Below are positions 11,556-24,300 of a DNA stretch of 64,000 nucleotides, in pieces. A program made the position numbers and the translations under genes. Within the stretch, counting starts at the first letter, position 1. Every line of letters starts with the position of its first letter. The notes below the pieces were generated by a model. The model made no database searches. It was not told the origin of the DNA and saw nothing but the letters and a program-made list of their open reading frames with translations. The DNA comes from Prostheceraeus crozeri (taxonomy: Eukaryota > Platyhelminthes > Polycladida > Euryleptidae): NCBI GenBank assembly GCA_907163375.1, contig CAJQUW010003429.1, positions 1 to 64,000 of the forward strand, given 5' to 3'.

Positions 11556-11597
11556 CCACGAGACATGTTTCGGCCTGTTGGGCCTCATCAGTCGTGG
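11556..11597 (-). ncRNA. Hammerhead ribozyme, copy 2
   Basis: Same core, stems and cleavage base as copy 1, shifted by exactly 302 bp. The flanking sequence is identical from about 11,526 to 11,610. On its upstream side the match stops in the B box, where an (AT)n tract begins, so this copy lacks the tRNA-like head. Confidence 0.85.
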
Positions 11598-11609
11598 GTA
11601 GGTTTGAAC

Positions 11610-11612
<3 letters not shown>

Positions 11613-11652
<40 letters not shown>
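11613..11652. repeat. (AT)20 microsatellite
   Basis: Uninterrupted AT dinucleotides abutting the truncated upstream end of the second hammerhead copy. Penelope-like and SINE insertions often lie at such tracts. Confidence 0.95.
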
Positions 11653-11654
<2 letters not shown>

Positions 11655-11655
<1 letters not shown>

Positions 11656-14052
11656 AAATGTGCGCTCCTGCCCCACCGAGAATTGTACTTTCCTGCCGCA
11701 CTTGTACATGAAGGGACCATGGCCTACAGCAATCGTCGGACCAGGCATTTGGAGGTGCTGTGACAGCCATAGAACTTCTTTCACAACAGTACATATCAAT
11801 GCACAATCATATTCCGTAAAAGCTCATACGTGGGGCAGGAGAGTCAGTGGGGCAGGGGTGCACATGGGGGCAGGAGCGTACAGTTGTTACTGTACTTGTT
11901 GCCGACTAAGTTCATCACATTATAGGCTGTTAAGTCTAATTTACTATTTTCCTGAGCAATGTATTAGACTGAATTATAAATTCAGTATGTGCTGTTAGTG
12001 AATTCTGCGTAATGACCAAGGCTAATATAATACAGAGAAATGTGACTTATAGCTAAAATTTCCACCAGTTTGAGACCCCACTCCACCCCATACCCACAGA
12101 AAAACCTGTGGGTATCCCTACAGAATCCCCATGCCCCCACAGGATTAGATGGCTAATTTGCTACTTTTCCTCTTAAAGAACAACTGATATCCGATGCTTC
12201 AATTTCAGTGGAACTTAGAACATTACAGTATGCGATCAGACAACTGCATTTGATGATTGGATTATAGCACAATGATTCTCGCTGCAATTTCTTTTCTGCA
12301 CCATATCAATTCATGTGTTACTTTTATAACACAGCCGAACTCCGACGAATGCATTTGTATTGAAAGGGCTCTTCAATGGTTGCCAGACCGTCAAAGAGCG
12401 GGTACCAATACATATTATTTGTTTGTACTTAGCAAAAAGTAACGGTTCCTGCAAATAGTTTCATACATGATCAGATCGTCACCCTGGATGTAATTTTCTT
12501 TGTGGAGCAACAATTGCAACACTGTCACTCTTTGCAATTACATGGAACATGCATATCACTTTAGTCTATCTGAATTTTAGCAGGCTTCCCACAGGCAAAT
12601 CGAGATGCCGTCTGCTTTACTCATACTGCTTGTCTACGAACGAGTCGAAAGAGTCGATCTAAGGTCATCGATCACTGTGAAATGAAACTACCTGTATGCT
12701 TTGACTATTCGGCTATTATTTAATAGGTTCCTACAATTGTATAGGTTCTTCATCAACGAATCAGACTTAATTTTAGAGGTCTTCGTGCAAGATTTTAACT
12801 TTTCAAACTAACTTTTCGTTGCACCATCACTGACCAATACACCATTGACGACATTTAAGAAATCGTTTTCAGTTCAGAATATAAGTAGAAACGAAATTCA
12901 GTCAAAAAGACGACTGCATTTTCCAATCTGGGTAGATCCTAGGTTTTCATAATTTTAGCTGAATCGAAAATCGGAGCTATTCTCTTGTGATGTCGTCCAC
13001 TGATTACCACTTATTAGGAATAAGTGTGCACTATGGAGTAAGTACATTGAAATGCGTGTTGAGGGATAAAAGATGAATTTGAGCCTAGATGGATGACTAT
13101 ATGGCTCTACACTCCCTTTGGTGCCAAATTAAACACGAGAAAATGATGGGAGTCGAAGCGCATCGTGTTAGCCTGCACCACTGACACAGAATCTTAGAGA
13201 CAAGACGGATTAATGTAGGTAGGCCCTTTTACTATTTACTAGAACCGCAAATGACCGTTTACTGAAACTTTTTCAGCATATCCTACAAACATCATCCTAC
13301 TTTATTTTCAAATCATCAAGGTTTTCATATGCATTGAATTTGCTGAGAATTTTTATGTGCCTCTATTGGAACACGTAGCATCATCGACAGGTCGGTCGCT
13401 TTATATACATTGACAAGAGTTCGGAACTCCGTGCGCGCCCAAGGTCTTGTTATGTACAGTATAACAGACAACCTCTATTTTAATAATCCTGTGAAGTCGA
13501 AATTATGAGTATTGAAAAGCGTCCTCAGGACGCAAAATTTCAAGTTTTCTGTGTAATGATCGATGAATTATCAGTACATGTATATAAGTATACCAGAGAT
13601 ATTTCATTGGGACTTCTTTTGCATCGTGATAAGTTTCAAATGATTAATCGCATTAATCACGTAGGCATAGTCACATAATTATTATGAATCAAAGTGATTT
13701 AATCTGCATGCAAGTGATTTACCGGCATATACCGCCCGATTTTCCGGGAATCATACCGGTATAAAAAGGCGTGCAAATCAGGCTCCATTCAGTTCCAAAA
13801 CCAGCTTGTAGCGTTCTTCCCCTTCGGACGTCCCTGACACAACGAAGTCATTCAAAATCATTGTCATTGTGTTTTCATAGAACATATATTTCATAGAATT
13901 TAAGCGGTGAGATGGCAAGCTGTTTGATAATTCAAAGTCAGAATTTATTGAGTGATATCAGTTCTGACTGCTTCTAGTGAATGTCAAAAATCATGACAAT
14001 CCCCACAGAACCCGCATAGAAGCGCTATGGGAGCTGTGGGGATGGCCTCAGC
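11655..14052. other. No gene recognised; two GC-rich patches
   Basis: CGCTCCTGCCCC at 11666 and an inverted near-copy (GGGGGCAGGAGCG) near 11867 could be ends of a ~220-bp element, but I have no target duplication. A patch of ATACCCACAG/CTGTGGGTAT-type repeats lies at about 12,070-12,145 and resembles the DNA into which the hAT element at 14,061 inserted. The remainder holds no supported exon. Confidence 0.35.
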
Positions 14053-15805
14053 ACCCATACCAGGCTTGCCGTGGGAATGGGAATTCCCATGAGATGGGAA
14101 TCTTGCTTCAGGTCATGGGGATCCCATGGGAATTAAATGAAAATTTTGATCACCAAAATAAGATAAATTTAAATCTTATTTGAAAGTATCAACTTTTTGG
14201 AAAGGTTGTGAGAAAGCGAGAATGCAGGCTGTAGTTGCACTCATCTTACTGGATGACTAGGCGAAGCCGCTCATGAATGACGCACAGATTGAAGTGAAAA
14301 TACAACATTTATACATGTACATTGTACAGGTGTGTCTACAGTAAGCAGGCTGTCCTTGTCTGAAAAAAGCATGATTCTGTCAGGGTGACGAAACACGGGT
14401 CGGTAACCATCATCATAACAATTCTTTTCTTGGCTTATCAATTTTATAAGAAGACTAGTATCGGTATTGAATTCTCATACGATGATGAAAGTCATCCCAG
14501 TAGCCATTTATAATAGAATATAATGCTTACTAATTTAAATTATTAGTTAAAGTAGTCCTAATGAGGACTGATGGCGTTCTCCAATCCGCAAGTGTACAAA
14601 GGCAATGCTACTGTAACCATTGGATTAATCAGTTCTTAAAAGAACTTAATGTAGCTTTCTCGTGGCAACGAATTAAAATTGATTAGCTTTGGCCCAATAT
14701 CTGGTAAAAATGGAAATCTTAATACTTGTAATACTACTCATTCTTGCTGTTAATATACTAATACCATAGATTCCAAACACTGCCGCATAGACGCTCAAAA
14801 CAGACGTCTAATATATTGTACCGACTACAGATGCCGATAGTGGAAATAGAATAGGACAATGGTCACCATAGGTTAAGGAAATTAAAAATGGATATTATAA
14901 AACAACAGCAAACCGATGAATAAAAATCTGAAAAATTGGAAAAGTGGAGGTAAGATATGGAAATACAACGATGCTACTACACCGATTACAAGTGAACTAT
15001 ATCTGACAATACACAAAGTGGATAATGGTAAGAGTGGATAAGTGGAAAGTGGATAATGGAGGTAAACAATAGAACGACAATGACGCTCTACTACACCGAA
15101 AGCAATGAAACTATACACACTACACCTAAGACTACACATGGAAAATACTATTTCTTCACTTGAATTTGTTATTTCCAGTTTCTTCATCCGTCTATAGTAC
15201 TTCATGTAATTCCACATTTCTTCATTTGAATTACAATACATCGACCACTACTTCAGCTACCGATTAAGGGATATAAAACATAATACTGCAGTTCGTCACT
15301 CATCAGCAGGTACTCGTCTAGGTGTGTTTCGACCCCTAACCTGTGAGAGAGAGAGAGAGAACCTGGATTATGTAATTATCTGTTGAGGCTGTCTGTCAAT
15401 TCGCATCGTCAACCGACGGGAGGAGAATCAGTATCCATGTCAGTGACCGACCGATTCTCTCGCCCCGTGCGCTGCATGATCAATTTCACTTACACAATTT
15501 TTGACAATTCAAGTGAGGGAATGTGAGCTCGCAAAACATTCTTTTCCCCTGATTGACGCTTGGCGATGATTCATTAGGCTGCAGACCGAAGAGGAACCGA
15601 GCTATATGATGTAATTATAATCGTCTGCAACTTCAGTTGCCACTCTGAGGCAGGTCGTCGCTGCGATGTCTTTGAACAAGCTCTTCGAAGTAGACAAAAA
15701 ACTCTGCAGCAGCACATTTCTGATGCTCGTGTATCTTTTGTTCCGCCACCGAAGTCATTAACCAGTGGTAGTGCCAATCTTGATTCGAGGACAAAGGCCG
15801 TGTAA

Positions 15806-17726
15806 GTGGACATATCACCGGTTGCCGAGAGCTCAGGAGACGACAAGAAACCATTGTTGGCCCCTTTCCTTTATTGTGATGCCTGTAAGAAATTGTTTCT
15901 TTGGTTTAAGAAGACAAGAGGACAGTGGGTCAACCAGAGTGGGGTCAGTGCAATAAAACGCCATCTCGAGAAAAACTGCGCACCGGCGACGTCGACGTCC
16001 AATCAACTCACCATTCACCGAAGTTTTCAGTGTGCTCCATCAACAAGCAGGCCTCCTCTTCCGAAAGAAGCAAAAGAACAATGGCAGCAGCATGTAGTGA
16101 AGCTTGTTTGTGCCCATCCAACTGTGTCCATCAACGCCATGGCTCAAATTGCATCTTCTTGCGCAAACTTCGCTTCTTCGGTAACGCACATACAGAAACA
16201 ACAAGATCAATGACTATTCCATCGGACGAACTTACATTTCATCGGGGTTAATGACTGAGGGAGAGCAATCCCATGCGAAGTTGCAACATCATTTTAGAAA
16301 CAGTCTCAACGATCCGGATGCTGGTGTATCATGCATGATTGATTTTTGGTCTGGAAGACATGAACATCGACTTTCTTATTTTGCTATTGTTGCTTGTGGA
16401 CTCGATAAAGATTGGCGTTGGTTCAGTTATCCACTTAAGATTTGTGATTTGGATGATGTACCACACGACGCTTCGTTCACTTTCAAAATTCTCGAAGAAT
16501 GCATTAAGTCACCGGATGATGAAAAACAGGGTGAGCTCTCTCAACCCATCTTTATAGTTAGTGACAACGAACCGAAAATGGTCGCAGCGTTCGACGGCCG
16601 TTATCCAACGACGCTGAACTTGGGTGGTAGAATTGGTTGTACCGAACATGCCTTGTCGACTTGTGTCAAAGACGTTTTCGAGAAGTCTCCACCAGAATTA
16701 CTAAGTGGCATGCTGTCTAATCTGACTTCTGTGGAATCTTTCTATAATGTACGCGACCAAAATGCGAAGCGACTGAAGCGTGCTGTTCCTGATAAAAGCA
16801 CGACTCGCCCATGGCGCTTTCAACATTCTCGACTTCGATCTGCGGTGGACAACTACACTGTATTTCTGTCAGAAGAAGACTGTCATGTATCTGACAATTT
16901 ACCACCTTTACCTTCACTGAAATCTCTGTTGGATATTATGGAAGCCGTCAAGTGCTTCTTTGACAGAGTTGAGGTTGATGAGCCAACTTCTCATCTATCT
17001 TACCTGAACTATCTTACTTTGGATATTCACTTGTTCCAAATGCAGATTAGTGAAGAAGTGCCTGCCATCGCTCGGGAGACTTGCTGCCTTCTACGAAACC
17101 AGATGAGAAAGAAGCTGTAGCCATATTGTGGTTCATCATTTGCAAAAGCGGCTTGTTATTTGTCAGGCATTGATGTCTGCAACACGGCTTTGGATATGGT
17201 GAAAACTCTTAGATATTCCAGCAAAAAGACCCGAGAATTGCAGGTGTTCATGAATGAAAGGGAACAGGAGATGCAAGGATTCAAATCGAGTGTTGTGAAC
17301 TATTTGAATCAGCTGCTTGATTCAATGCATATATCTGATATCCCCACGGACAAAGTCAGTGACAACCAAGAACGTGAGCCCTCGACATCCAGCGATCCGT
17401 TTGAGACATTGTTTGCTCCACGCCCAAAGCGCATGAAGACTTCGCTTCATGAACAACTTGAAACAGAAATGTTGCTTTTTGAGACCATTCGTGTGGCCTC
17501 CAGACATCCGACCAAGGATTTTTGGAAAGAGAAAGGACCACAAATGAGACTTTTGTCAAAGTGTGCAAAAATTCTTTTTTCCACCCCAGTGTCATCGGCT
17601 TCTGTAGAAAGACTATTCAGCGAGGCGGGGATTCTCTTATCAAAGCTTCGAAAAAGGCTCAAGCCTGACAAGCTCAGCGCTATGATTTACACAAAATATG
17701 CTTGTAAGTTAGAGACTGTATTATAA
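15806..17726 (+). pseudogene. hAT transposase, degenerate
   Basis: Three stretches belong to one transposase. The first (15806-16213) has a BED-type finger, CDAC at its start and RHLEKNC at its end. The second (about 16191-17120) has the catalytic region, including MIDFWSGRHEHRLSYF and later IVSDNEPKMV and a CTEHAL segment. The third (17160-17726) ends in the hAT dimerisation domain, with SSASVERLFSEAG and KLRKRLKPDKLSAM. The first and second stretches are in different frames, and the second and third share a frame but are separated by a stop (17118-17120) within a run where another frame is also open. The first stretch has no ATG in frame, so an upstream exon is likely missing. The element cannot make a full transposase as it stands. 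Confidence 0.8.
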
Positions 17727-17779
17727 TTCAGTTCCTAGGTTTGCATGAGCGTTTGTTATTCATTTGATATATTTCATAA

Positions 17780-18310
17780 CAACGTTTGTTAATCCATTGA
17801 CATTTTTCCAGTGCATCGGCTATTCTCTAGATTTTCATACCCGTAGAAACGCTTGTTAATCCATTGATATTTTTCTAGAGCATCAGCTATTCTCTTGATA
17901 GCCTTCATTGCCGCATGGTAGCGTTTTGCGTTTATTAATCCATTGATATTTTACTTCAGTATCTGCTATTCTCATGATTGTTTTTATACCCGCATTTTGT
18001 TTGTTAATCCATTGATATTTTCTTGAGTATTTGCTTTTGCCTTGACGGTTTTCAAAGTGACGCTTGTTAATCCATCGATGGTCTTCATTCGGCATCACGC
18101 GGGTCTCAAAGTAACGGTTGTTAATCCATTGATAATTTATTGAAGATCTGCTATTCTTAGATTGTAGTACTGTCATTCGTAGGCCTTTATACATAATAGG
18201 GCCTACATTGGAGAGTTTTTATAATATGTACCTTTCATCAATCCATTGATATTTTTTAATGTTTGATGCCTTTTTAGCAGCAACGTTTGTCAATCCTTGG
18301 ACAAATTTTC
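17780..18310 (+). repeat. Tandem subterminal repeats of the hAT element, ~66-78 bp
   Basis: GTTAATCCATTGATATTTT recurs about seven times (near 17788, 17854, 17930, 18002, 18066, 18121 and a decayed copy near 18238), each followed by CTGCTATTCT-like sequence. The array begins about 55 bp after the transposase stop and lies inside the element, so it may represent transposase-binding subterminal repeats. Confidence 0.7.
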
Positions 18311-19056
18311 AATGAACGTTTGTTTCTCGAATATAAATTTGTCTTTTTGCATTTGTGGCTTTATCATCAAAGTTAGATAGAATTGGAATTACGCCGTACC
18401 TAAATACATGGGATGCGAGCGAGCGTATTATCACATATTCATAAATCAGTAGTTGTTTTCTGTTGATAAGTCATAGAAATATGCGTAGGCGAAGTATTGA
18501 CTTCATTGCTTGTATACAGGCACTGTACTTGTATTGTAAACTTAAATATGATATTGCGATGAGCTAGAAGTTTGCCATGTTCATCACAAGTACGGCACCG
18601 CATGAAGTGAATCAGAGTGAATAGACATGCGAATATGTGTATGTATAGGCCTATATGTAATCGAAGACTATTTCGATGAAGTCGTCTTTATTGATTGACT
18701 AATCCCTGAAACAAAATGATAGATATTTTTGATAATTAGTAAAAACTTGCAATTTTTGGAAATTACAAAATAAGATAGATTGATATGCCAATACTTTTTC
18801 ATCCAGAAGATAGGTCAACTAAAAGCGCCTAATCTCATCAGTTCAATTACGAAAATCCGTTAATCGACTTGTAGTCCGAGAGAAGAGAACCATAAACCGT
18901 ATATAGGAAGAGTAACGAGGCATGGGAATTCTGATGGGAAATACTGAAAAATCCCGTGGGAATGGGAATTCCCATGGGATTCCCATCAAAAATCCCGTCG
19001 GAATGGGATGGGAATGGGAATTCAAAATCAATTCCCACGGCAAGCCTGAGCCATAC

Positions 19057-20840
19057 CCACCTCATACCCATGGTAACCACAGAATCCCGATACCCACGAC
19101 AACCCTATTTACCTATACTCCTGTCCTCATAATCACTTGGTCTCCATTACTTTTTGATATAAATATGCAACCGCATCTCACAATTTTGCTAGATGGAATT
19201 GCTTGATAATTGAATCAAAAATGCGGTTGAAGAAGCGTAATTCCTTTTCAATTGCGACTAGCACTGCATTAACGTCGTATTTTGCATGTTGATTTGCTAA
19301 TTGCTCTATTTATTTATCCATCAACTTCATCAGATGCTATGCTTCGTAATTAGCCTTCTCAAAAAATTTAAGGGAAGTGATAACTTGCAGACTCAGCTAC
19401 TTTAAATTCATTGTGCCAGTTACATTTAATCGATAAATCAAGATGTTCTGGTCGACTAACACTGGTATCGATCAATCACCGACAGTTCTGATCAAAGCTA
19501 TAGAATTTCTTCACAAATTCAAGTGTATTTAAGATTCTTAAGGCAATCAACTTTAAGATTGCTCAGTAGGACCCTGTTTTTTTATTGTCATGTCGACAAA
19601 GGGACTGCAACCTGCACATGTATTTTTGCAAAATCAGCTACTAAGTACCTCAATTATTGCCGTATTTCCTGCCACTTCGATTCCAGCTGACCAATAAAAG
19701 AAATGCGCTGACAACTCCCAAGTTATCTATACATAGACCCATACATTTGCAATTTGTTAGTCCATTTCTGCTTTCTTGCAGCCTTTTGGTTTCCATTTGT
19801 TTATTAGTCTTGTGATAATTTGAAAATACTGTTTCTCTAGCATTTCCACGCCGTCTTTAGAACAATTGAACAACTTAATAAGTATTTCCTCGGGTTTACC
19901 TTAGATACCATCTTTCAGCACACTACTGGCATTTCGTCTATATTTGTAAAATAATAACAAGCAATACAATAAAATTAATTTTGAAAACACTGATGTATGT
20001 TCCCATTTCCCAACAAAGGATACAACTCGATGTTCTATGATTATAGTTGCATCAACATTGCAGGAGCTCTAGAGTCAAAGAAATATTTTGTAATAAAAGG
20101 AAAAAGCAAAACAAAGAATCAAGCTGCTTTGCTTAGAAGCGCTGAACGCAAGCTTTTCGACACCATTCAGAATTATTCAGGAAAATTCATGGTATATCAG
20201 TTTCATGTACTTTTCCGACACTTTGCGTACTGTATCACAACAACATAAATTTTGTTTCAGATATTGGTTGGGATTGTTGTTTGACAAGCTTTATTTTTAA
20301 TATTTTAAAGTTTTGATATTTTGTTACTCATCTTTCGTACTCATTCCTGTATTACAGTTTCACATCATTGCGATCTCAATTCTCAATAGCTTTCAGTTGA
20401 GTTGAATGGACAATATTGGTTCTAAAATTAAGCAAGTTTATTAAGACTATAGTTCCTGTGATTTAGACGGAATTCTCCTTTAAACTTTATAATAAGTGGA
20501 ATGATTTTCGTAGTTTCGCTTTACAAATAACTTCGATTTGATGTAGCATAAAGTTTAGAAAGAAAAGTGAAACAACAAATCCGAACACGAATGAAGTAAT
20601 TGAAATATTTGGCATATAAATATCGAACATAATTATGCCTGTCTGCCAGTTGACGATTTTCATGTAGCATTGTCCATAAATAGCTCTATTCTACTACGCA
20701 TTTAGTGTGTGATCCATTGAATCTAAAAATATATTCTGCTCTGATGAAGCAAAAGTTGGTTGTTATGGCGACTATGCATAACGCAATCCGATGGCGCAAT
20801 TTAGATATATCATCGTGTACAACAGAACTAGTATATCGAT
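19057..20840. other. No confirmed gene; one weak exon candidate at about 20,062-20,190
   Basis: A frame at 19,997-20,248 contains a basic stretch (SKKYFVIKGKSKTKNQAALL) that faintly recalls the last helix of a double-stranded-RNA-binding domain. A CATTGCAG acceptor precedes it at about 20,061. It could be a lone exon of an unseen gene or chance. Nothing else is recognised. Confidence 0.25.
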
Positions 20841-21312
20841 ATGCTGTGTTCTTTCAAAGGTTGTAGTGGAAAACGTTCAATTCCTGAAGATGAAGGACGT
20901 GTGGAAATAAAAGCTACAGTAAATAAATCCTTTCTTAAGAAAAAGCCGCGAAATGTTTCATGGAGAGATGATGGCAACGCTATTTTTCATCGACCATGCT
21001 GGGAGGTGCTACATCAGCAGTCTGAGAAACGTGTGACAGTGTCTCGCAAAAGAAAGCGGTCAGAGAGTTCGGATGATCTTGAATTGAAATCCGAGGCAAT
21101 GAAGATCGTAGAGGCTGCTGAAACAGCAGAATTCCATGATTCAGTAACTTCCGTGGTTAAAGCTGGGAAAACTGTAGCAGACCTAATTCGTAACTCACGT
21201 CATTGTGTCTTTTTCACTGGTGCTGGGATAAGTACAGCCGCTGGCATTGGAGATTATCGGGGAAAAGATGGAAAGTGGACTGAGATGGATCGGGAATTTA
21301 ATGGATTATCCG
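20841..21312 (+). CDS. Sirtuin exon 1
   Basis: Starts at ATG 20841, the first in-frame Met. It covers the Cys/His N-terminus, the basic segment and the NAD-binding GAGIST and DYRG motifs. It ends in phase 1 at a CCG/GTAAGT donor. Confidence 0.85.
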
Positions 21313-21335
21313 GTAAGTTCACATTCGGCTCTCTC

Positions 21336-21398
<63 letters not shown>

Positions 21399-24300
21399 TT
21401 TCGCTTACATTGACTCAAAAAGTTTAAATCAACTGTTAGCCGACCCTATACGAGTACTTTCCTATCATAATATTAGAAATACATTTCAAAGTATGGGGTA
21501 TCGTTACAACATGAATTAATTATCTGTGTTTTCAATGTGGTGACTACAACGTTTATGCAGTTGTAGTGACACCTTTTGATCAAAAGTTCGAATCCACAGG
21601 TACTCGTTGTATGCAAAGGAAGAAAAATACAAGTAAAATAAAATAAAAGTAAGCTGCCACATTCCTATGTCCAAAACCTGTCTATCAATCACTCATACCA
21701 TCACTCTTGCCATGTCACCGCATCTGATCGTCATGCCGTACACATATTCAGCATGGAATGGAACTTCTGATGAATTCCTTGATTTATTCATTTGTGTGGT
21801 AATTTTGACTCGAACATGCAGATTTTGTTCATACGAAGATATGTCCATGTAACTTCTTTCATAAATGCTAAAAATGTCAATTTTACCCATTTAAGGCCGC
21901 CTATGTAAATATCGGCAATTTTTCTATAAAAACGGTGGTAAGTATTTCAGAATGTTATAATTAAGAATAATATATGATGACCAGTTCATTACAATAACCC
22001 TTTCTTAGAAATTAAAGCCGTAACGATTTCGTTACGATGGCGTCATATGATGTCAAAATTTACAAAAGCATGTTTTTTTCAAATGCAGCTTATGAATTGC
22101 TCCAAGCAATTCCTGCCGAAGTAATGAGTCATAGCTTCAGCATGAAAGCTCTCCATCATATTTCAAAGGTATTTGTCGAAACTGTGAATTAGCAAATTTA
22201 ATCAAAGGCCTGCTTTATGCTACTTGTCGTTGCTGTTTGCTGTGAAGTCGTTATCGTTGAAATGAGAACAAGTTTTTATATTTCGAAATTCATGTCGAGA
22301 AATTGATTCTCTTTCTGCATCGACTCCAAATTCATGGTAGATTTGGAGACGCCTCGGTCATTCGCAATGTCCACATAAATAAAGAACATCAAGAAATGAA
22401 CGCATTTGAGATTGTTTAGTATTATGTAGGCCTAAACAATTAATTCTTTTGTCCCGAGTAGTCACTGGCTTCTGCCACTGAGGTTGATAAGACCATCAGC
22501 ATGCGTATCAAGCATCTCATAAAGATTCTTGCCTTGAAATGCATCCAGAGAATGTTTGTCCTATCTGCGAAGATGGAAATTACCGATATTTGCCATTATG
22601 TTGACTGCTTTTTCTGTTTACTGAAATGATCATTCAAATAATCTTTCGTTGCAATCTCACACTGCCTTACGATGTCACTAACCTCTGAGATATCGTTTGA
22701 GAGACTTACCTCTGAGACACATAAACTCATCATCGTCTCAAAACTCTGATGAAGCATTTACTTATGGAGGTTTTGTGGCAACATTCATATACCGTGATCG
22801 TCGGCATAGGCCTATTGCATATTTCAGTAACTTCTTTATCCATAGTTAGAAACAGCTTGGGTATTGTCTTCAGATAGCTACACAGGTTGATATAATCAAG
22901 CTAAGCCTTTACAGCTATTTTAAACCAGTTTGGGCCATCTCGAGCCTCTGGCGTGCCCTTGTAGGAAGAGACGCATCGTCTACAGCCAAAGAAGTTTTGG
23001 ATTAAAATTGCTCGAGTCGGAGGACATCTTTGTATTCTATGCCCAGGCGAACTGGTACCCTGCAATGTTTATGATTAAGCTATAAGAGAAAATGCTTGAG
23101 ATTTGATCTCTCTTTGACTTGCTTCTGTACATGAGCTAACAAGTCTAATGTTGAGGAAATTACTACGGCAATTGACCTCAGTTGGTTTTGTGACGGGAAA
23201 GCCGTAGACTATAATCAGCAACAAGCATTACAGACTCATGGAATACACTAAAAATGCAATATTCCAATGAAATTGTTCGTTTTCAGTATTCGACAAACAT
23301 TAGTTTTAAAGAAAATTGATAGTATTCACCATTATTTACTTCATTTATATCGTTGCTGTATTTAACTTTTGTATATCATATTACGCCGGTGTAACTAAAA
23401 CGTTACGGTTCAAAACAATTACGTGCCATGTCATGAATGAATATCCGAGCGAGTATTGATTGCTATTTTCAGTATTTGATGGATAATGAGATCACGCAAA
23501 TGACATTGACAGTAAATTACATGTGGACGTTCATGCACTGAGCCTTTCAGTATATTAGCAGATTTTAAGCCCATTTTTTGTCTAATTTCGTGATAAAATA
23601 TAAGCACTAAAAAGTGATAAATTTTGAATTGGCGATTGTTTACCTGAAAATATGTGATAAATAATGTATGGTAATCAAAATATTGTATCATATGTTGCAA
23701 GCTAGAAAAGACAGCAAATTCCGAAAAATGCTGTAACGAAAACGTTACACTGGCGCTAAATGGGTTAAGAGCGGATTTTCGAGTAAAATGCGCGGCCCCA
23801 TGATTTATGCAATACATGTATTCAAAAGAAGTCCTCGTACATTAGATTTTGCTCTCTTTCAAGAAAGAATTTCGCATGTGACGAAGTATTAATCTAGCTT
23901 CGTGTTTATTGGTGCATGCGTAATAGGTTGGCTTCAATTTTAGCATACATGAACGAATCTTTATTTAAGAAACTTGAATTTTCAAAAATACCTGTTTTCT
24001 TGCTTGATGGTTCGAGACGGCGGCCTATCTTTTTTCTAACCTAGTTCCTCACTACTTGAGACGTTGCGCCACGTAACAGCAAAATAGAAGAGATGTTGCT
24101 GGTACTTCAGTCGGTAGAAGTTGGGTCGGCATGGATCTTTCGGAAATGTTTGAGTGCTTGGAGAGATACTACCTTAATAGCCATCAGACAGTAGTGGCCG
24201 GCCGAAGCGGCCGAAACACTGTTGATGCTCGGTTAACTGCTGATGATCTCTCAGCAGCCTACTCGCAAGTGTTACGCAGTTTTTGTATTTAGAGATGCTG

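Larger units (their letters stand above)
14061..19048 (+). mobile_element. Complete hAT-superfamily DNA transposon, decayed
   Basis: The ends are inverted copies of CAGGCTTGCCGTGGGAAT (14061-14078 and 19031-19048, 18 of 18 bp). The eight bases outside are ACCCATAC (14053-14060) and AGCCATAC (19049-19056), a 7/8 match, as expected for the 8-bp target duplication of hAT elements after some decay. Inside each end are repeated GGGAATTCCCATGGGA-like words. The centre encodes a hAT transposase. Length is 4,988 bp. The site of insertion is a patch rich in ATACCCAC. Confidence 0.85.

Noticed and set aside
11594-11998. 134-aa frame through the (AT)n tract
   Set aside because: It is an open run across a microsatellite and repeat DNA with no motif or splice support.
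21540-21600. tRNA or tRNA-SINE suggested by GTTCGAATCC
   Set aside because: Only the B-box word is present. The flanks do not form a T stem and there is no acceptor or anticodon stem.
24180-24260. A third hammerhead-like stretch (GGCCGAAGCGGCC then GAAAC)
   Set aside because: The stem II and GAAAC part fits, but the required CTGATGA core before it is absent and stem I does not pair. Possibly a decayed relative, but not supportable.
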